Assembly (NCBI GenBank): GCA_036927565.1
Contig: JAYESD010000001.1
Location: 274,671,560-274,735,559 of the forward strand
Direction: 5' to 3'
Length of the DNA stretch: 64,000 nucleotides
Origin: Tuctoria greenei
Taxonomy: Eukaryota; Streptophyta; Magnoliopsida; Poales; Poaceae
Shown here: one piece after another, positions 9,395 to 21,498 of the stretch
Layout of the letters: the number at the start of each line of letters is the position of its first letter
Position numbering within the stretch: the stretch's first letter is position 1
Program-made: the position numbers and the translations under genes
Notes under the pieces: generated by a model
The model's input: only the letters and a program-made list of their open reading frames with translations
Database searches by the model: none
What the model was told of the DNA's origin: nothing

Positions 9395-10926
9395 ATAGGC
9401 CTTTTTGAAATTTGTCGGAACCTACAACACTTAATCACCAGATCAAAACTTGAGATATCAGACTAGTCCGATAAAGTGCGGACTAGTCCGGTGTGTACCG
9501 ACTAAGTTGATTAATTTTGATCGATTCATTTGATTCTACGATGTATGTAGCGGAAATATACAATTAATTTAAGTGTTGCAAGATGATGTACTAGGATATA
9601 TCACAATTCAATCTTATACTTAATGATTCAACGTAAAGTAAGCAATATTGATTCAAACCCTAGATTGTTGTGATGAATAAGAACAATGAACACAAAGCAA
9701 GGCACAAGTGATTTATCCTGTGGTTCGGCTCCCACAGAGGCAACCTACATCCACGTTGAGGAGTCCACAAAAGGACTGGGTCTTCTCCAACCCTACCCTC
9801 GTCGAATCGCCACGAAGGCCAATCCTCTTCCACTTATCACAAAGGGGTGAATAACCGAATCCAAGGGGCCTTCTCACACGTTGAGGGCTCCCCTAAATTA
9901 CAACAAGAAACACCACCAATAACACACTCAAGAGATTACAATGAAAATCACAGGAGTGTGTTAGAGAATCAAACTAGAGCTCAATGAGTGTTGAACGTGT
10001 CTCTCCAATGATATAGATTGTATCCTCAAAGGTTTGATCTTTGTTGCACTTAACTTCATGGAGAGATGTGTTTTTGAGGCTCTTGGGAGGTGTGACAACA
10101 CTACGGTTCGAGAGATTTTAAAGTTGGGTCGTGCACCTCTATTTATATGGGTTTTCTAAAAGTGACCGTTAGGGTTTAGAAATATTGGATTAGTGCATGG
10201 TGGACACCGAACTAGTCCGTTGTGCTATGTGTAGCAAACCCTAAGTGTCCCGAAATATCGGACTAGTCCGGCTAGGAGCGGACTTGTCCAATTTCGCTTC
10301 TGGAAATCTTTGGACTAGTCCGATAGACATCGGACTTGTTCGGACAGTGAAACCCTAAGTGGTTATGAGGACAAGTCCACACTTGGAGGACTTGTTCGAT
10401 TTAGGTCAGAGAGTTTTTTGGACTAGTTCGTGCTAATATCGGACTTGTCCGATTGACATCAGAAAGATATCGGACTAGTCCGATGTGTGATCGGACTTGT
10501 CCGATTTTGTGTGACTTGTGAAGTGTTTTGAGGACTAGTCCGCACTGGGGAGGACTAGTACGATTCTAGTCAGAGAGGTATCGGACTAGTCCGATGGATA
10601 TCGGACCTGTCCAATCTTGTGCAGAAAGGATATCGGATTAGTCCAGTGTCGGTCGGACTAGTTCGGTCCTATTTAACTTTTTGCAATGTGTGTGTTTATT
10701 TGTGATTGAGCTCTTGGGGTGTGTTTCCTTAACACACTCCACACACAATGATCTACTACTCTTGTTCCCTGAGCTCTTCTCCACATTGCTCCTCATTCTC
10801 CCTTCTTTTTGGCACTTTGCTTAATTTCACATTAAAACCTGTGCTCATCTCAACAAAGTGGTTAGGATCTCATTTGCTTGTCATAAATCATCCAAAACCC
10901 ACAAGGGATGCCTAGATGCACTTTCA
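9395..10926 (-). repeat. 3' LTR of copia element A (outer ~20 bp cut off by CACTA-1)
   Basis: It is collinear with the 5' LTR at 28046-29599 from its CCTTTTTGAA segment to the common end ATGCACTTTCA (10926). On the minus strand it has a TATAAATA box (10140-10147) and many copies of the palindrome core GGACTAGTCC or diverged forms between about 9460 and 10670. The two LTRs differ at many positions, so this insertion is not recent. Confidence 0.85.
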
Positions 10927-11180
10927 GTTTGGTCCTAGAGTGCTCAACGCGATTATGGGCAATTTTAATTGCACTCTCATTATGACAAAGGAGTGGACTG
11001 TAACCGTAATCCCTTAGAGTTTGTCACATTCAAATGAGTTGAGCACAACAACTCCCGGCTGCAACATACTCCGCTTCGGCTGTGGATAGGGCAATGGAGT
11101 TTTGTTTCTTGGAGGACCAAGAAACTAGGGATCTACCTAGGAATTGGCATGTACCGGAGGTACTTTTTCTATCTACTTTG
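10927..11180 (-). pseudogene. RNase H fragment of element A, left of the B insertion
   Basis: On the minus strand this encodes the RNase H segment from KVDRK..TSGTCQFLG through QNSIALSTAEAEYVAAGSCCAQL to about NRVEHSRTK. It then meets the LTR start directly. The last part of RNase H, the post-pol region and the polypurine tract expected before the LTR are absent, so A has lost its 3' internal end. It continues from 21499, the other side of element B. Confidence 0.8.
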
Positions 11181-13030
11181 TGTAAGACCTATGTGTGCTG
11201 AATACATTGGCTTGTAGTGAATATACTTGACTTTGATGATATAACTTTTGAATATCACCAAAACACCTTTTTATCAAGGTCCGACTCTAGCTCCGAGCTA
11301 CTACAAGGTCCAACGGTAGGTCCGGCTTGGTTTGGGTAGCTCCGGTTACGTTCGATGCTAGGTCCGACTAGCTTTGGTCAGCTCCGGTGAAGTTTTGTCT
11401 TTAGTTCTGGCACGTCTTTGATAGCTCCGGCGTGTTTTTGCTAAGCTTCAAGTTGATTTTTCTAGCTCCAGCTTTTGGGTTTACTAGTTCCGACTAGTTC
11501 TGGTTAGCTCCAGCGCTAGGTCCTGCTAGTTTTGTAAGCTCCGGCGGGAGCTTGGTTATACTAGTTCTGGTAAGTTCCGGCGCTAGGTTCTACTAGCTTT
11601 TGTTAGCTCTGGCTCAAGCTCCGGGTTGCTCTGGCAAGGTCCGGAACTTGACTGCAGTGCTTCTGCTTTTCATTTGCAATGTTTCATACTTGCTTTACAT
11701 TGTTGGAAAGTTTGCTTAGTATTATTTTACTAAGTTTTTGGTGCGCTTTGGATGATATGGCTGATATCGTTTTGCTATGCTTTGCAACATGCTTATGTGA
11801 GGCTCTCGCGTAAGGTGTTGTGTTCGGAACTAACTTGAGTCAAGTCGAGGACTTGGGCTCGTATGGATTGGTTGTTTATTCATGTGCAGGTGTTGCTTGA
11901 GTTCAAGTCATGGCTGGTGACGGGATCCATTGGACTAGTCTCAGGGAGGAGATGAGGTTCCAACAACCAAGTTCGGGAGGAACTGTGGTTGAGCTGATCA
12001 GGAGGTCACGCAGGATGATTGAATCAAGGGCAGTGCATATGAAGGTTACTGAACATCGAAGGAAAGTGTTCGCACGTATGCATGCGGTGCATGATGTGGC
12101 AACATGGTTCCGAAGATGGGATAAGGAAGGATCGATCTGGTTGGAAGGATCGGATCGTATCGGTTGATGACTTTGGCCGCGGCGGAGTCGGTTATGGCTC
12201 GGTATGGAAAGTATCGAGTTGGTTATGATAGGATTTCGTGTGGGTCACGAATTTGAGTTGTTTAGGAATGTGGGATACGTTCCTAAGGTGTTTGGAAGTC
12301 TTAAGATTGCTTCGATCTGCGTGTAGAAGAATCTTGAGCAGTTATGGAAAGTTACGATTCGTGATCTGAGTAGGATTGGAGTCCTAGTTGATATTGGGTT
12401 GGCCTAAGGGCTGGTTATATAAGCAAGGGAGCACAGAGCTTGTGGTGTACGACTTAGGGGCTGTTCCTCTTGTGTTCTATTGAATAGAATTCGTAGTTTG
12501 AATGAACTTTTGTGCCTTGTTCGTCCGACTTGTTCCAGACAAGTTTTACTCGTCGAGTTTCTGGACAGCACTATCTTTCGTTGGTGGTTTTATCATAACT
12601 CGAGTTTTACAGATCCAATTGACGTGATTCTTTTTGGGTTGTCTTCAAAACTTGATTGTCTATCATATGTCAAAATTTCACGGTCATTGGATTTGTGGTC
12701 TATAATCTACACGAGTTTCTTTGCAGCATTCCAGAACTGTTTTTTTCTCGGGTTGGGCAGATTGACCTTGTTTGATCTTTCGATCATAGCATGAGTTTTC
12801 CTCGACGGATTTGAGTGATTCTTTTTGTGTTGTCTTCGTGACTTAATTCTATCTGATATCCATAACTTTTGTCACAGTGAAACACATTTATATTAGTCTC
12901 ACACACGATTTCTTTAAGAGATCGTTTTTCTGCTAAAGGGGTTGGGGTTTAATTGTTTCCGCTGCGTAAGATTTTTAAATCTACCATTCACCCCCCTCTG
13001 GTAGCTTTTCACGTGCTCTTCGATCCTACA
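11181..13030 (+). repeat. 5' LTR of element B
   Basis: Begins TGTAAGACCTATGTG and ends CTTCGATCCTACA. The first part (about 11270-11650) is dense in GCTCCGG, GTCCGGC and related motifs; a TATATAA box lies at 12416-12422. The short open frame at 11910-12167 has stops in the 3' LTR copy, so it is not counted as a gene. Confidence 0.9.
12416..12422 (+). promoter_or_regulatory. Probable LTR TATA box (element B)
   Basis: TATATAA followed by GCAAGGGAGC in the 5' LTR; conserved in the 3' LTR at 20878-20884. Likely drives the element's genomic RNA. Confidence 0.55.
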
Positions 13031-13032
13031 AT

Positions 13033-13044
13033 TGGTATCAGAGC
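13033..13044 (+). other. Primer-binding site of element B (initiator tRNA-Met type)
   Basis: TGGTATCAGAGC lies two bases after the end of the 5' LTR. It is the usual plant copia site complementary to the 3' end of initiator methionine tRNA. Confidence 0.85.
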
Positions 13045-13092
13045 CACGGTGCTCTAATCTTTTAGATTTGCACGTGTTTTTGACTAATCATC

Positions 13093-15459
13093 ATGGAGAA
13101 GTACTCCGCCAAACCTTGTGTGTTTGCTGGTATTGATTTTCAGGTTTGGAAGGCACGCATGGAGGCTTTCATCCAGGAACAAGGCTTTGCAATATGGGAG
13201 AAGGTATACAAGCCTTATGAAGTGCCACCTAATGATCAAGTCACGGCCACAAACCTACGGGACGTCGACAACAACAACAAAGCCCGAAACTTGATCATCC
13301 AAGGACTCACTCAAAGCGACTTTGATAGTGTCGCGCACCTCCGATCAGCATACGATGTTTGGAGAGCTCTATGTGATTATCATGAAGGCTCCAACACAAT
13401 CAAGGAGGTAAAACAAGATATGTTCAAAAAGGAATATATGCGTTTTGAGATGCAACCAGGTGAGTCTATCGATGACCTCTTTGCTCGTTTCAATAAAATT
13501 CTCAGCAACTTACGTAGTGTCAATGTTAATTTTTCTGATGCTGAGAATGCTAGGCAACTTCTTAGTGCGTTAGACATGTCAATTTGGGAGATGAAAGTAA
13601 CATCTAATCGTGAATCAACTGTCATGAGTTCTCTTACATTAGATGTACTTTATTCCAAGCTAAAAACTCATGAAATTGATATAATATCACGTAAGAACCC
13701 CAACAAGTCTATTGCTTTTGTTTCTCAACGTGATATGCCTAGCTCCGGCCAATCTTCATCTTGTAGTACACTTGCTTTGTTGTCCTCTCTAATCCTTGAA
13801 CAGAATGAGGAGTTTCCAGAGGAGGAGCTAGCACTTCTCTCTACGAGGTTCTCAAAAGCATTGCAAAATGTGAGAACTAGAAGGAGAGGAAGCTCTGAAC
13901 CTCTATGATGCTTCGAATGTGGTAAGACAGGACATTTTTGTTCAGATTGCCCTAACCTTTCAGGTCCTACTTCCCGGGATGAAAATAAAACAAGAACGAA
14001 GCACTCCTCTGCAAAAGATACGAAGAAAAAGAAGGGTACCATAGGACGCAAGATGATTAACAGCTTCATCACCGCACTTCAAGAACTTAGTTCAAGTGAT
14101 GTAGACTTTGAAAGTGATGAAGATGATGATGATTTGGCCAACTTATGCTTCATGGCGGGCAAAACAAGATCAAGATCAAGTCAGGAGGATGCAGAACACA
14201 ACAGTGAAGACGATGAGGTATGTTCTACCTGCAATGAAATGTGTGATGCTATTTCTCGTGCAACTATTATTGTCAAGAAAAAGGACAAAAAGCTTAGGGA
14301 TAATGCTGCTAAAATTGAATCACTAGAATCTGAAATTAACCATTTAAAAACTTTGATTCCTAGTGATGATGCATGTCCCTCACGTGACTTAATCTATGAA
14401 CAATTGTCCACATTAAGAAGTGCACACTCCTCCACTCTAGATAGACTTAATGAAGAAATTGAAAAGAACAAAGAGCTTGCTGCACTTAATGATAAAAACT
14501 TGATAGATGCTAGCTGTTCTACAATTGATTTGCATTGTTCTACTTGTGAGGATCTTGATAAGAAACTACAGGATGCTATGAATGAAATTTCTATATTGAA
14601 CAATGCTTTACGTTCTCATGAAGTTAAATTTTGTTCAAATTGCAAACTAAAAGGAAAAACTTCATGTGAAAATTTCCTTGATCTGTCCAATAAACTTTAT
14701 GACATGCATAGGACATTAGATCGGTTTTGTAATGGGAATAAGAACCTAAACTTGCTGCTGAATTCTTCCAAGTCTTGCAATAATAAAACTGGTTTAGGTT
14801 TTGATTCTCATGCTCATGCTAAGGCACATCCACCTAAAATTGTAAAGTCATTAGGAAGTGGTTTGATTCAAACAGTTCCTAAACAAAAAGGAGTGGTTTT
14901 CAAATCTGCAGGAGTGTTGTCTCATTCGGTATCAAATAAAAATGTTGATTGCTCATCTAGACATGAACACAAAGTTAAGTTTCATTGTACCTACTGTGGT
15001 AGAGATGGTCATGTCATAAATTTTTGTTATAGACTAGCTAAACAACAGAAAAATGAAAGGATGATTGCTAGATCTTATAATTTTCATGCAATTAGAAAAA
15101 CACAACCTGCTTTAATGAGTCAGAAATTTGAAAAGGTAGCTTCTGGAACTTTTGGCAAGAAATCTACAAAGGCAGCTCCGGTAGTTCTGATAGCTCCGAG
15201 AGCTCCCGGATCTTCTGTTGTTCCCCCCAAAGCTTTAGTTTTTGCCTCCGGAGCTACTGGTTTTCAGTCTAAACAAGTAACAACTTCTAAATCAATTGTT
15301 AAGAACAGAAAACCTCAATCTTTGACTCATAAACCTGCTGTTTTATCTCAGCTTTCGCGTGTTTTTCCTACTGCACATCGTGTGACTCAGTACTGGATAC
15401 CTAAATGCCTTTTGACTAACCCCAGTATTGAGTCATCGACGTATTGTGCTTTTATGTAG
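13093..15459 (+). pseudogene. Gag of element B, one in-frame stop
   Basis: One reading frame runs from ATG 13093 to TAG 15457-15459, broken once by TGA at 13906-13908. Before the stop is a UBN2-type gag region (YDVWRALCDYHEGS, MRFEMQPGESIDDLFARF). Directly after it lies the first CCHC knuckle (CFECGKTGHFCSDC); the stop is immediately before the first Cys. A long coiled-coil region follows (about 14230-14740) with several CX2C pairs. A second knuckle (CTYCGRDGHVINFC) is near 14990. Two knuckles separated by a coiled coil is a Sirevirus-like gag design. The final TAG is in frame with the protease/integrase that follows, so gag and pol share a frame. Confidence 0.85.
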
Positions 15460-16821
15460 GTTACACGTTTGAGGAAGGAGAACATTTGGATTGTGGATTC
15501 AAGTTGCTCACGCCACATGTCCGGTAACAAAGATTGGTTCTCCTCCCTCTCTTTTGTGTCACGTGTAGAGAATGTTACTCTTGCCAATAATTCTTCAACT
15601 CCTATAATTGCTAAGGGTTCGGTTAGAGTAAATGATCACTACACTTTGAAGGATGTGGCACTTGTCAAAAATTTGAAATACAACTTGCTTTCTGTTGCAC
15701 AATTGCTAGATGAAAATCTAGAAATTATTTTCAATAAAAACTGCTGCAAAGTTGTAGGTTCAAATAGTGAGCTTATTTTTAACATATCTCGGTTTGGAAG
15801 AGTTTTTAAAGCTGATTTTGATATATCTTCCTCTAAGCATAGGTGTCTAGTTGCTAATGATTCAAAGGACTTATATTTTTGGCATCGTAGACTTGGTCAC
15901 GTAGGCTTTGATCACCTAACGCGTGTTAGTGCTCTTGATCGCATACGTGAGCTGCCTAAGCTTAAAGGGGACAAAGAAATTGTGTGCTCTTCTTGTAGAC
16001 ATGCTAAGATGGTTACAGGTTCACATACTCCTCTCACAATGATCATGACAACTGAACCATGTCAACTTTTGCATCTTGACACCGTAGGACCTTCACATGT
16101 TCAATCCTGTAGAGGAAAATGGTATGTTCTTGTTATTGTTGATGATTATTCTAGATACTCTTGGGTTTACTTTATGGCATCTAAGAATGAAGTTTTTAGT
16201 CACTTTAGAACTTTATTTCTTAGATTATCAATTGATCACCCAGGATCATTAAAAGCAATTAGAAGTGATAATGGAATTGAATTTAAAAATCAATCTTTTG
16301 ATCACTTTTGTGCTGAAAATAGAATAAATCATCAATTCTCTTCACCATATGTACCTCAACAAAACAGTGTTGTAGAACGAAAGAACAGAACCTTAGTTGA
16401 GATGGCTAGGACTATGCTTGATGAATATCAAACTCCTAGGAAATTTTGGGCTGATGCGTTAGCAACCGCTTGTTATGTCTCAAATCATGTTTTCTTGCGT
16501 GCTAAGCTAGGTAAAACACCATATGAGCTTCGGTTTGGACATAGGCCTAGTGTTACACACTTTCGGGTCTTTGGTTGCAAATGCTTTGTTAAGAAACATG
16601 GTAACCTTGATAAATTTGAACCTAGATCCATTGATGGTATGTTTCTTGGTTATCCATCTCATACTAGAGGCTACCGTGTGCTTTTATTTGACACTAACAA
16701 AATTGTGGAGACTTGTGAAGTGTATTTTGATGAAGCTAGCCTAGGTACTAGCTCCGGTGTTGTAGGACCAGATCCGTATCCTCAGGGGAGGGTATTTTCT
16801 AAGATGAAGAAGAGCCGGTGA
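15460..16821 (+). pseudogene. Protease and integrase of element B
   Basis: In frame with gag after its TAG. A protease-like motif (IVDSSCSRHM, where D-S/T-G is usual) is followed by the GAG-pre-integrase zinc finger (FWHRRLGHVG ... CSSCRHAK). The integrase core has LLHLDTVGP, VIVDDYSRYSW, IRSDNGIEF and PQQNSVVERKNRTL, so the DDE residues are present. The frame is lost just before 16821, where coding moves to the next frame. The protease has S in place of the expected G after DS, which may inactivate it. Confidence 0.85.
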
Positions 16822-18628
16822 TACTGCCTGGTAGTTCCGAAGTTGACACGTGTCCAGCTCCGGACATTGAACAAGCTCCGACTATCACCTATGCTGGTCC
16901 TGATTGTCCACAAGTCACAATCTCATCAATCTACGATGAACCTAATGAAGAAGAAGCTTGTGAGACATCTGTTCCCCTATGTTTTTACAAAGATCATCCC
17001 CCACAACAGATGATTGGAAGCTTGCACGAACGAGTCACACAGTCCAGGTTTTGCGATCCAAACTCTCATGCTCATTCTGCTTTTGTTGCTTATTTTGAAC
17101 CCAAAGATATATCACACGCACTCACTAATGAATCTTGGATTATTGCCATGCAAGAAGAGTTAGAAAATTTTGAAAGAAATAATGTTTGGAAACTTGTACC
17201 TCCACCTCAAGGTCACACTTTAATTGGAACTAAATGGGTATTTAAAAATAAACAAAGTGAGGATGGGGTTGTGGTTAGGAATAAGGCTAGGTTGGTTGCT
17301 CAAGGTTTCACTCAAGTTGAAGGTCTAGATTTTGATGAAACTTTTGCTCCTGTCGCTAGATTAGAAGCCATAAGAATTTTGTTAGCTTTTGCAGCATCTA
17401 AAGGTTTTAAGCTATATCAAATGGATGTTAAAAGTGCTTTTCTTAATGGCTACATAGATGAGGAGGTTTATGTCAAACAACCACCGGGTTTTGAAAATCC
17501 AGATTTTCCTAATCATGTTTACAAACTGTCCAAAGCCTTATACGGTCTCAAACAAGCCCCTAGAGCATGGTATGATAGGTTAAAAATATTCTTACTTGAA
17601 AAGGGGTTTACCATGGGCAAGGTTGATAAAACTCTTTTTGTGCTTAAGCATGGCAATGACTCATTATTCGTTGAAGTGTATGTGGATGATATTATCTTTG
17701 GTTGTGCTTCTCATGATCTTGTGTCCAAGTTTTCAGCAATGATGAGTTCTGAATTTGAAATGAGTATGATGGGTGAACTCACTTACTTTTTGGGGCTGCA
17801 AATCAAGCAAACCAAAGAGGGTACCTTTGTGCATCAAACGAAGTATACCAAAGACCTCCTAAGGCGCTTCAACATGGACAAAAGCAAGCCTCTTCGGACA
17901 CCAATGGGAACATCAACAACACTTGAACTTTATGAAGATGGTGAACTCGTGAATCAAAAATAATATAGAAGCATGATCGGATCACTTTTGTACCTCACGG
18001 AATCAAGACCGGACATACAATTCAGCGTATGTCTTTGTGCACGGTTTCAAGCCTCCCCACGTGTTTCACATCGTCAAGCCGTAGGATTCTCAGGTACTTA
18101 CATGGAACTCAAGAATTTGGCATTTTTCTTCCTTCTTCCTTAACCGTTACTTTGAAAGCTTTTTCGGATGCTGATTTTGGGGGTTGTAGGATTTATAGGA
18201 AAAGTACTTCTGGTGCTTGTCATTTTCTTGGTAATTCTCTTGTTGCTTGGTCCTCTAGAAAACAAAATTCAGTTGCTCAATCCACAGCCGAATCTGAATA
18301 TATAGCTGCTGCTAGTGCTTGCTCACAAATTCTCTGGATTGTTCAAACACTTAAGGACTATGGGGTTGATATAGATAGTGTTCCACTGTTTTGTGATAAC
18401 ACTAGTGCCATTTGCATTGCTAAAAACCCGGTGCAACATTCTAGAACTAAGCACATTGACATTAGGTATCACTTTCTCCGAGATAACATTGAAAAATGAA
18501 ACATTGTGCTTCACCATGTAGATACCGAACAACAATTGGCTGACATTTTTACAAAACCTTTGGATTTCACTCGTTTTTGTTACATTCGTAGTGAAATAGG
18601 GGTTATGCATCCTCATGGCTTAAATTGA
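16800..18628 (+). pseudogene. Reverse transcriptase and RNase H of element B
   Basis: The RT has WVFKNK, DFDETFAPVARLEAIR, the LYQMDVKSAFLNG segment and the catalytic YVDDIIFG. A TAA at 17961-17963 interrupts the frame just before YRSMIGSLLYL, and the frame shifts near 18060-18100. RNase H is seen as FSDADFGGCR, ARKQ-like SSRKQNSVAQSTAESEY, FCDNTSAI and HSRTKHIDIRYHF. A TGA at 18497-18499 precedes the last segment ending in HPHGLN (stop 18626-18628). The catalytic motifs are intact but the frame is not, so no active pol is expected. Confidence 0.85.
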
Positions 18629-19642
18629 GGGGGAGTTTTTGAAACTTGGGAAGTCTATGTGTGGATCTGAAATAAAAATAATATGAGCATAGTATTTCAT
18701 ACATATATGACTTTGTGATTCCTTTTACATGCTGAAAGTTCTTACTACATTACTCGTGTTATACATTTTGTAGTTTTTGCCATGTCTAGTATTGGAATAA
18801 TTACTTACACTAAAACTGGTCATGCTCGAACTTTCTTGCTGTTTTGAACTTGTTACATGTTCACAAGTGCTTTTAATCATTAAGAATTCATCAAGTAATC
18901 AACTCACATGTTGAGTTTTTATGAACAAATATAAATTGAGAAAAGATCAAGAGAATATGCTTGCATCACACTTCTTCTTTTGAGATGGTTTGTCATTGCA
19001 CTTAGATATGAACTTGGAAGAAGTTGTGTATGACTAAAACCATGTCCTTAAGCTTCTGATTGTCAAATGACATAGGCTTGGCTTGGTTGGTTAGAATAAG
19101 GCAGATGCGCATATAATCTCTTGCAAATATCATATGATCTAAATTTATGCTTTGAAAATTAATAAAATGCAGCAACTAGTGTCATGCTTTCAGGTTTTGA
19201 AATAGTTAAGTTTGTGAGATCATGACTTGCTTAAATTGAAAATTACATTTGATCTCTAGCATGGCTTACACTACTTTATGTATTTCATTGATGTGATAAT
19301 GTAAGGTACTTGATAGTATGACTTGGATGAGCTTTGTTTATATGTATATGTTATAATTTGCTCATAACAACTAAAGAGGGAGAGATAATTTGTTTATATG
19401 CTCATGACTTGCTGAATACATTATCAAAGGGGGAGAGATAAGCATGAAGAGAAAGAGAATATGTGCATAAAGAGAGATAATAAAGGGGGAGAGATAATAT
19501 GAGATAATATGGGATATTTTTTTTCTTCTCATTTTACTTTTGATTTACAAAGGGGGAGAAATTTTCTTCAAAACTTTTAATGAGAATAAGCCAATGTTTG
19601 GATTTTAAATGGTGTTGCCAATGCATTCATCAAGGAGGAGAT
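18629..19642 (+). other. Post-pol region of element B with repeated polypurine tracts
   Basis: No gene is seen. AAAGGGGGAGAGA-type tracts occur several times between about 19375 and 19560. The one that abuts the LTR (AAGGAGGAGAT, 19632-19642) is the probable plus-strand primer. Multiple polypurine tracts in this position are a described hallmark of Sireviruses. Confidence 0.75.
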
Positions 19643-21493
19643 TGTAAGACCTATGTGTGTTGAATACATTGGCTTGTAGTGATTATACTTGGCTTTGATG
19701 ATAAAACTTTCAAATATCACCAAAACACCTTTTTATCAAGGTCTGACTCTAGCTCCGAGCTACTGCAAGGTCCGACGGTAGGTCCGGCTTGGTTTGGGTA
19801 GCTCCGGTTACATTTGATGCTAGGTCCGACTAGCTTTGGTCAGCTCTGGAGAAGTTTTGTCTTTAGCTCTGGCACGTCTTTGATAGCTCCGGCGTGTTTT
19901 TGCTAAGCTCCGAGTTGATTTTTCTAGCTCCGGCTTTTGGGTTTACTAGTTCCGACTAGTTCTGGTTAGCTCCAGCGCTAGGTCCTGCTAGTTTTGTAAG
20001 CTCCAGCGGGAGCTTGGTTATACTAGTTCTGGTAAGTTCCGGCGCTAGGTTCTACTAGCTTTTGTTAGCTCCAGCTCAAGCTCCGGGTTGCTCTGGCAAG
20101 GTACGGAACTTGACTGCAGTGCTTCTGCTTTTCATTTGCAATGTTTCGTACTTGCTTTACATTGTTGGAAAGTTTGCTTAGTATTCTTTTACTAAGTTTT
20201 TGGTGCGCTTTGGATGATATGGCTGATATAGTTTTGCTATGCTTTGCAACATGCTTATGTGAGGCTCTCACGTAAGGTGTTGTGTTCGGAACTAACTTGA
20301 GTCAAGTCGAGGACTTGGGCTCGTATGGATTGGTTGTTTATTCATGTGCAGGTGTTTCTTGAGTTCAAGTCATGGCTGGTGACGGGATCCATTGGACTAG
20401 TCTCAGGGAGGAGATGAGGTTCCAACAACCAAGTTCGGGAGGAACTGTGGTTGAGCTGATCAGGAGGTCACGCAGGATGATTGAATCAAGGGCAGTGCAT
20501 ATGAAGGTTAATAAACATTGAAGGAAAGTGTTCGCACGTATGCATGCGGTGCATGATGTGGCAACATGGTTCCGAAGATGGGATAAGGAAGGAAAGATCT
20601 GGTTGGAAGGATCGGATCGTATCGGTTGATGGCTTTGGCTGCGGCGGAGTCGGTTATGGCTCGGTATGGAAAGTATCGAGTTGGTTATGATAGGATTTCG
20701 TGTGGGTCACGAATTTGAGTTGTTTAGGAATGTTGGATACGTTCCTAAGGTGTTTGGAAGTCTTAAGATTGCTTCTATCTGCGTATAGAAGAATCTTGAG
20801 CAGTTATGGAAAGTTACGATTCGTGATCTGAGTAGGATTGGAGTCTTAGTTGATATTAGGTTGGCCTAAGGGCTGGTTATATAAGCAAGGGAGCCCAGAG
20901 CTCGTGGTGTAGGACTTAGGGGCTGTTCCTCTTGTGTTCTATTGAATGAAATTCGTAGTTTGAAGGAACTTTGGTGCCTTGTTCGTCCGACTTGTTCCAG
21001 ACAAGTTTTACTCGTCGAGTTTCTGGACAGCACTACCTTTCGTCGGTGGTTTTATCATAACTCGAGTTTTACAGATCCAATTGACGTGATTCTTTTTGGG
21101 TTGTCTTCACAACTTGATTTTATATCATATGTAAAAATTTCACGGTCATTGGATTTGTGGTCTATAATCTAAACGAGTTTCTTTGCAGCAATCCAGAACT
21201 GTTTTTTTCTCGGGTAGGGCAGATTGACCTTGTTTGATCTTTCGATCATAGCTTGAGTTTTTCTCAATGGATTTGAGTGATTCTTTTTGTGTTGTCTTAG
21301 TGACTTAATTCTCTCTGATATCCATAACTTTTGTCACGGTGAAACACATTTAGATTAGTCTCACACACGATTTTTTTAAGAGATCGTTTTTCTGTCAAAG
21401 GGGTTGGGGTTTAATTGTTTCTGCTGCGTAAGATTTTTAAATCTACTATTCACCCCCCCTCTGGTAGCTTTTCACGTGCTCTTCAATCCTACA
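19643..21493 (+). repeat. 3' LTR of element B
   Basis: Collinear with the 5' LTR over its full length with scattered substitutions and 1 bp length difference. Ends CTTCAATCCTACA, followed by the CTTTG target duplication. Confidence 0.9.
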
Positions 21494-21498
21494 CTTTG

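Larger units (their letters stand above)
11181..21493 (+). mobile_element. Copia element B (Sirevirus-like), full length, 10.3 kb, nested in element A
   Basis: It is flanked by a perfect 5-bp target duplication CTTTG (11176-11180 and 21494-21498). LTRs are 11181-13030 (1850 bp) and 19643-21493 (1851 bp), both TGTAAGACC...CCTACA. A primer-binding site, gag with two zinc knuckles, protease, integrase, RT and RNase H follow in the usual copia order, with a 1-kb post-pol region and a polypurine tract. Coding is broken by at least three in-frame stops and a frameshift. Full LTRs and target duplication make this the clearest insertion in the window. Confidence 0.92.

Noticed and set aside
11910..12167. 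85-codon open frame in the 5' LTR of element B
   Set aside because: The matching frame in the 3' LTR is broken by stops and no family is recognised; it may be chance.
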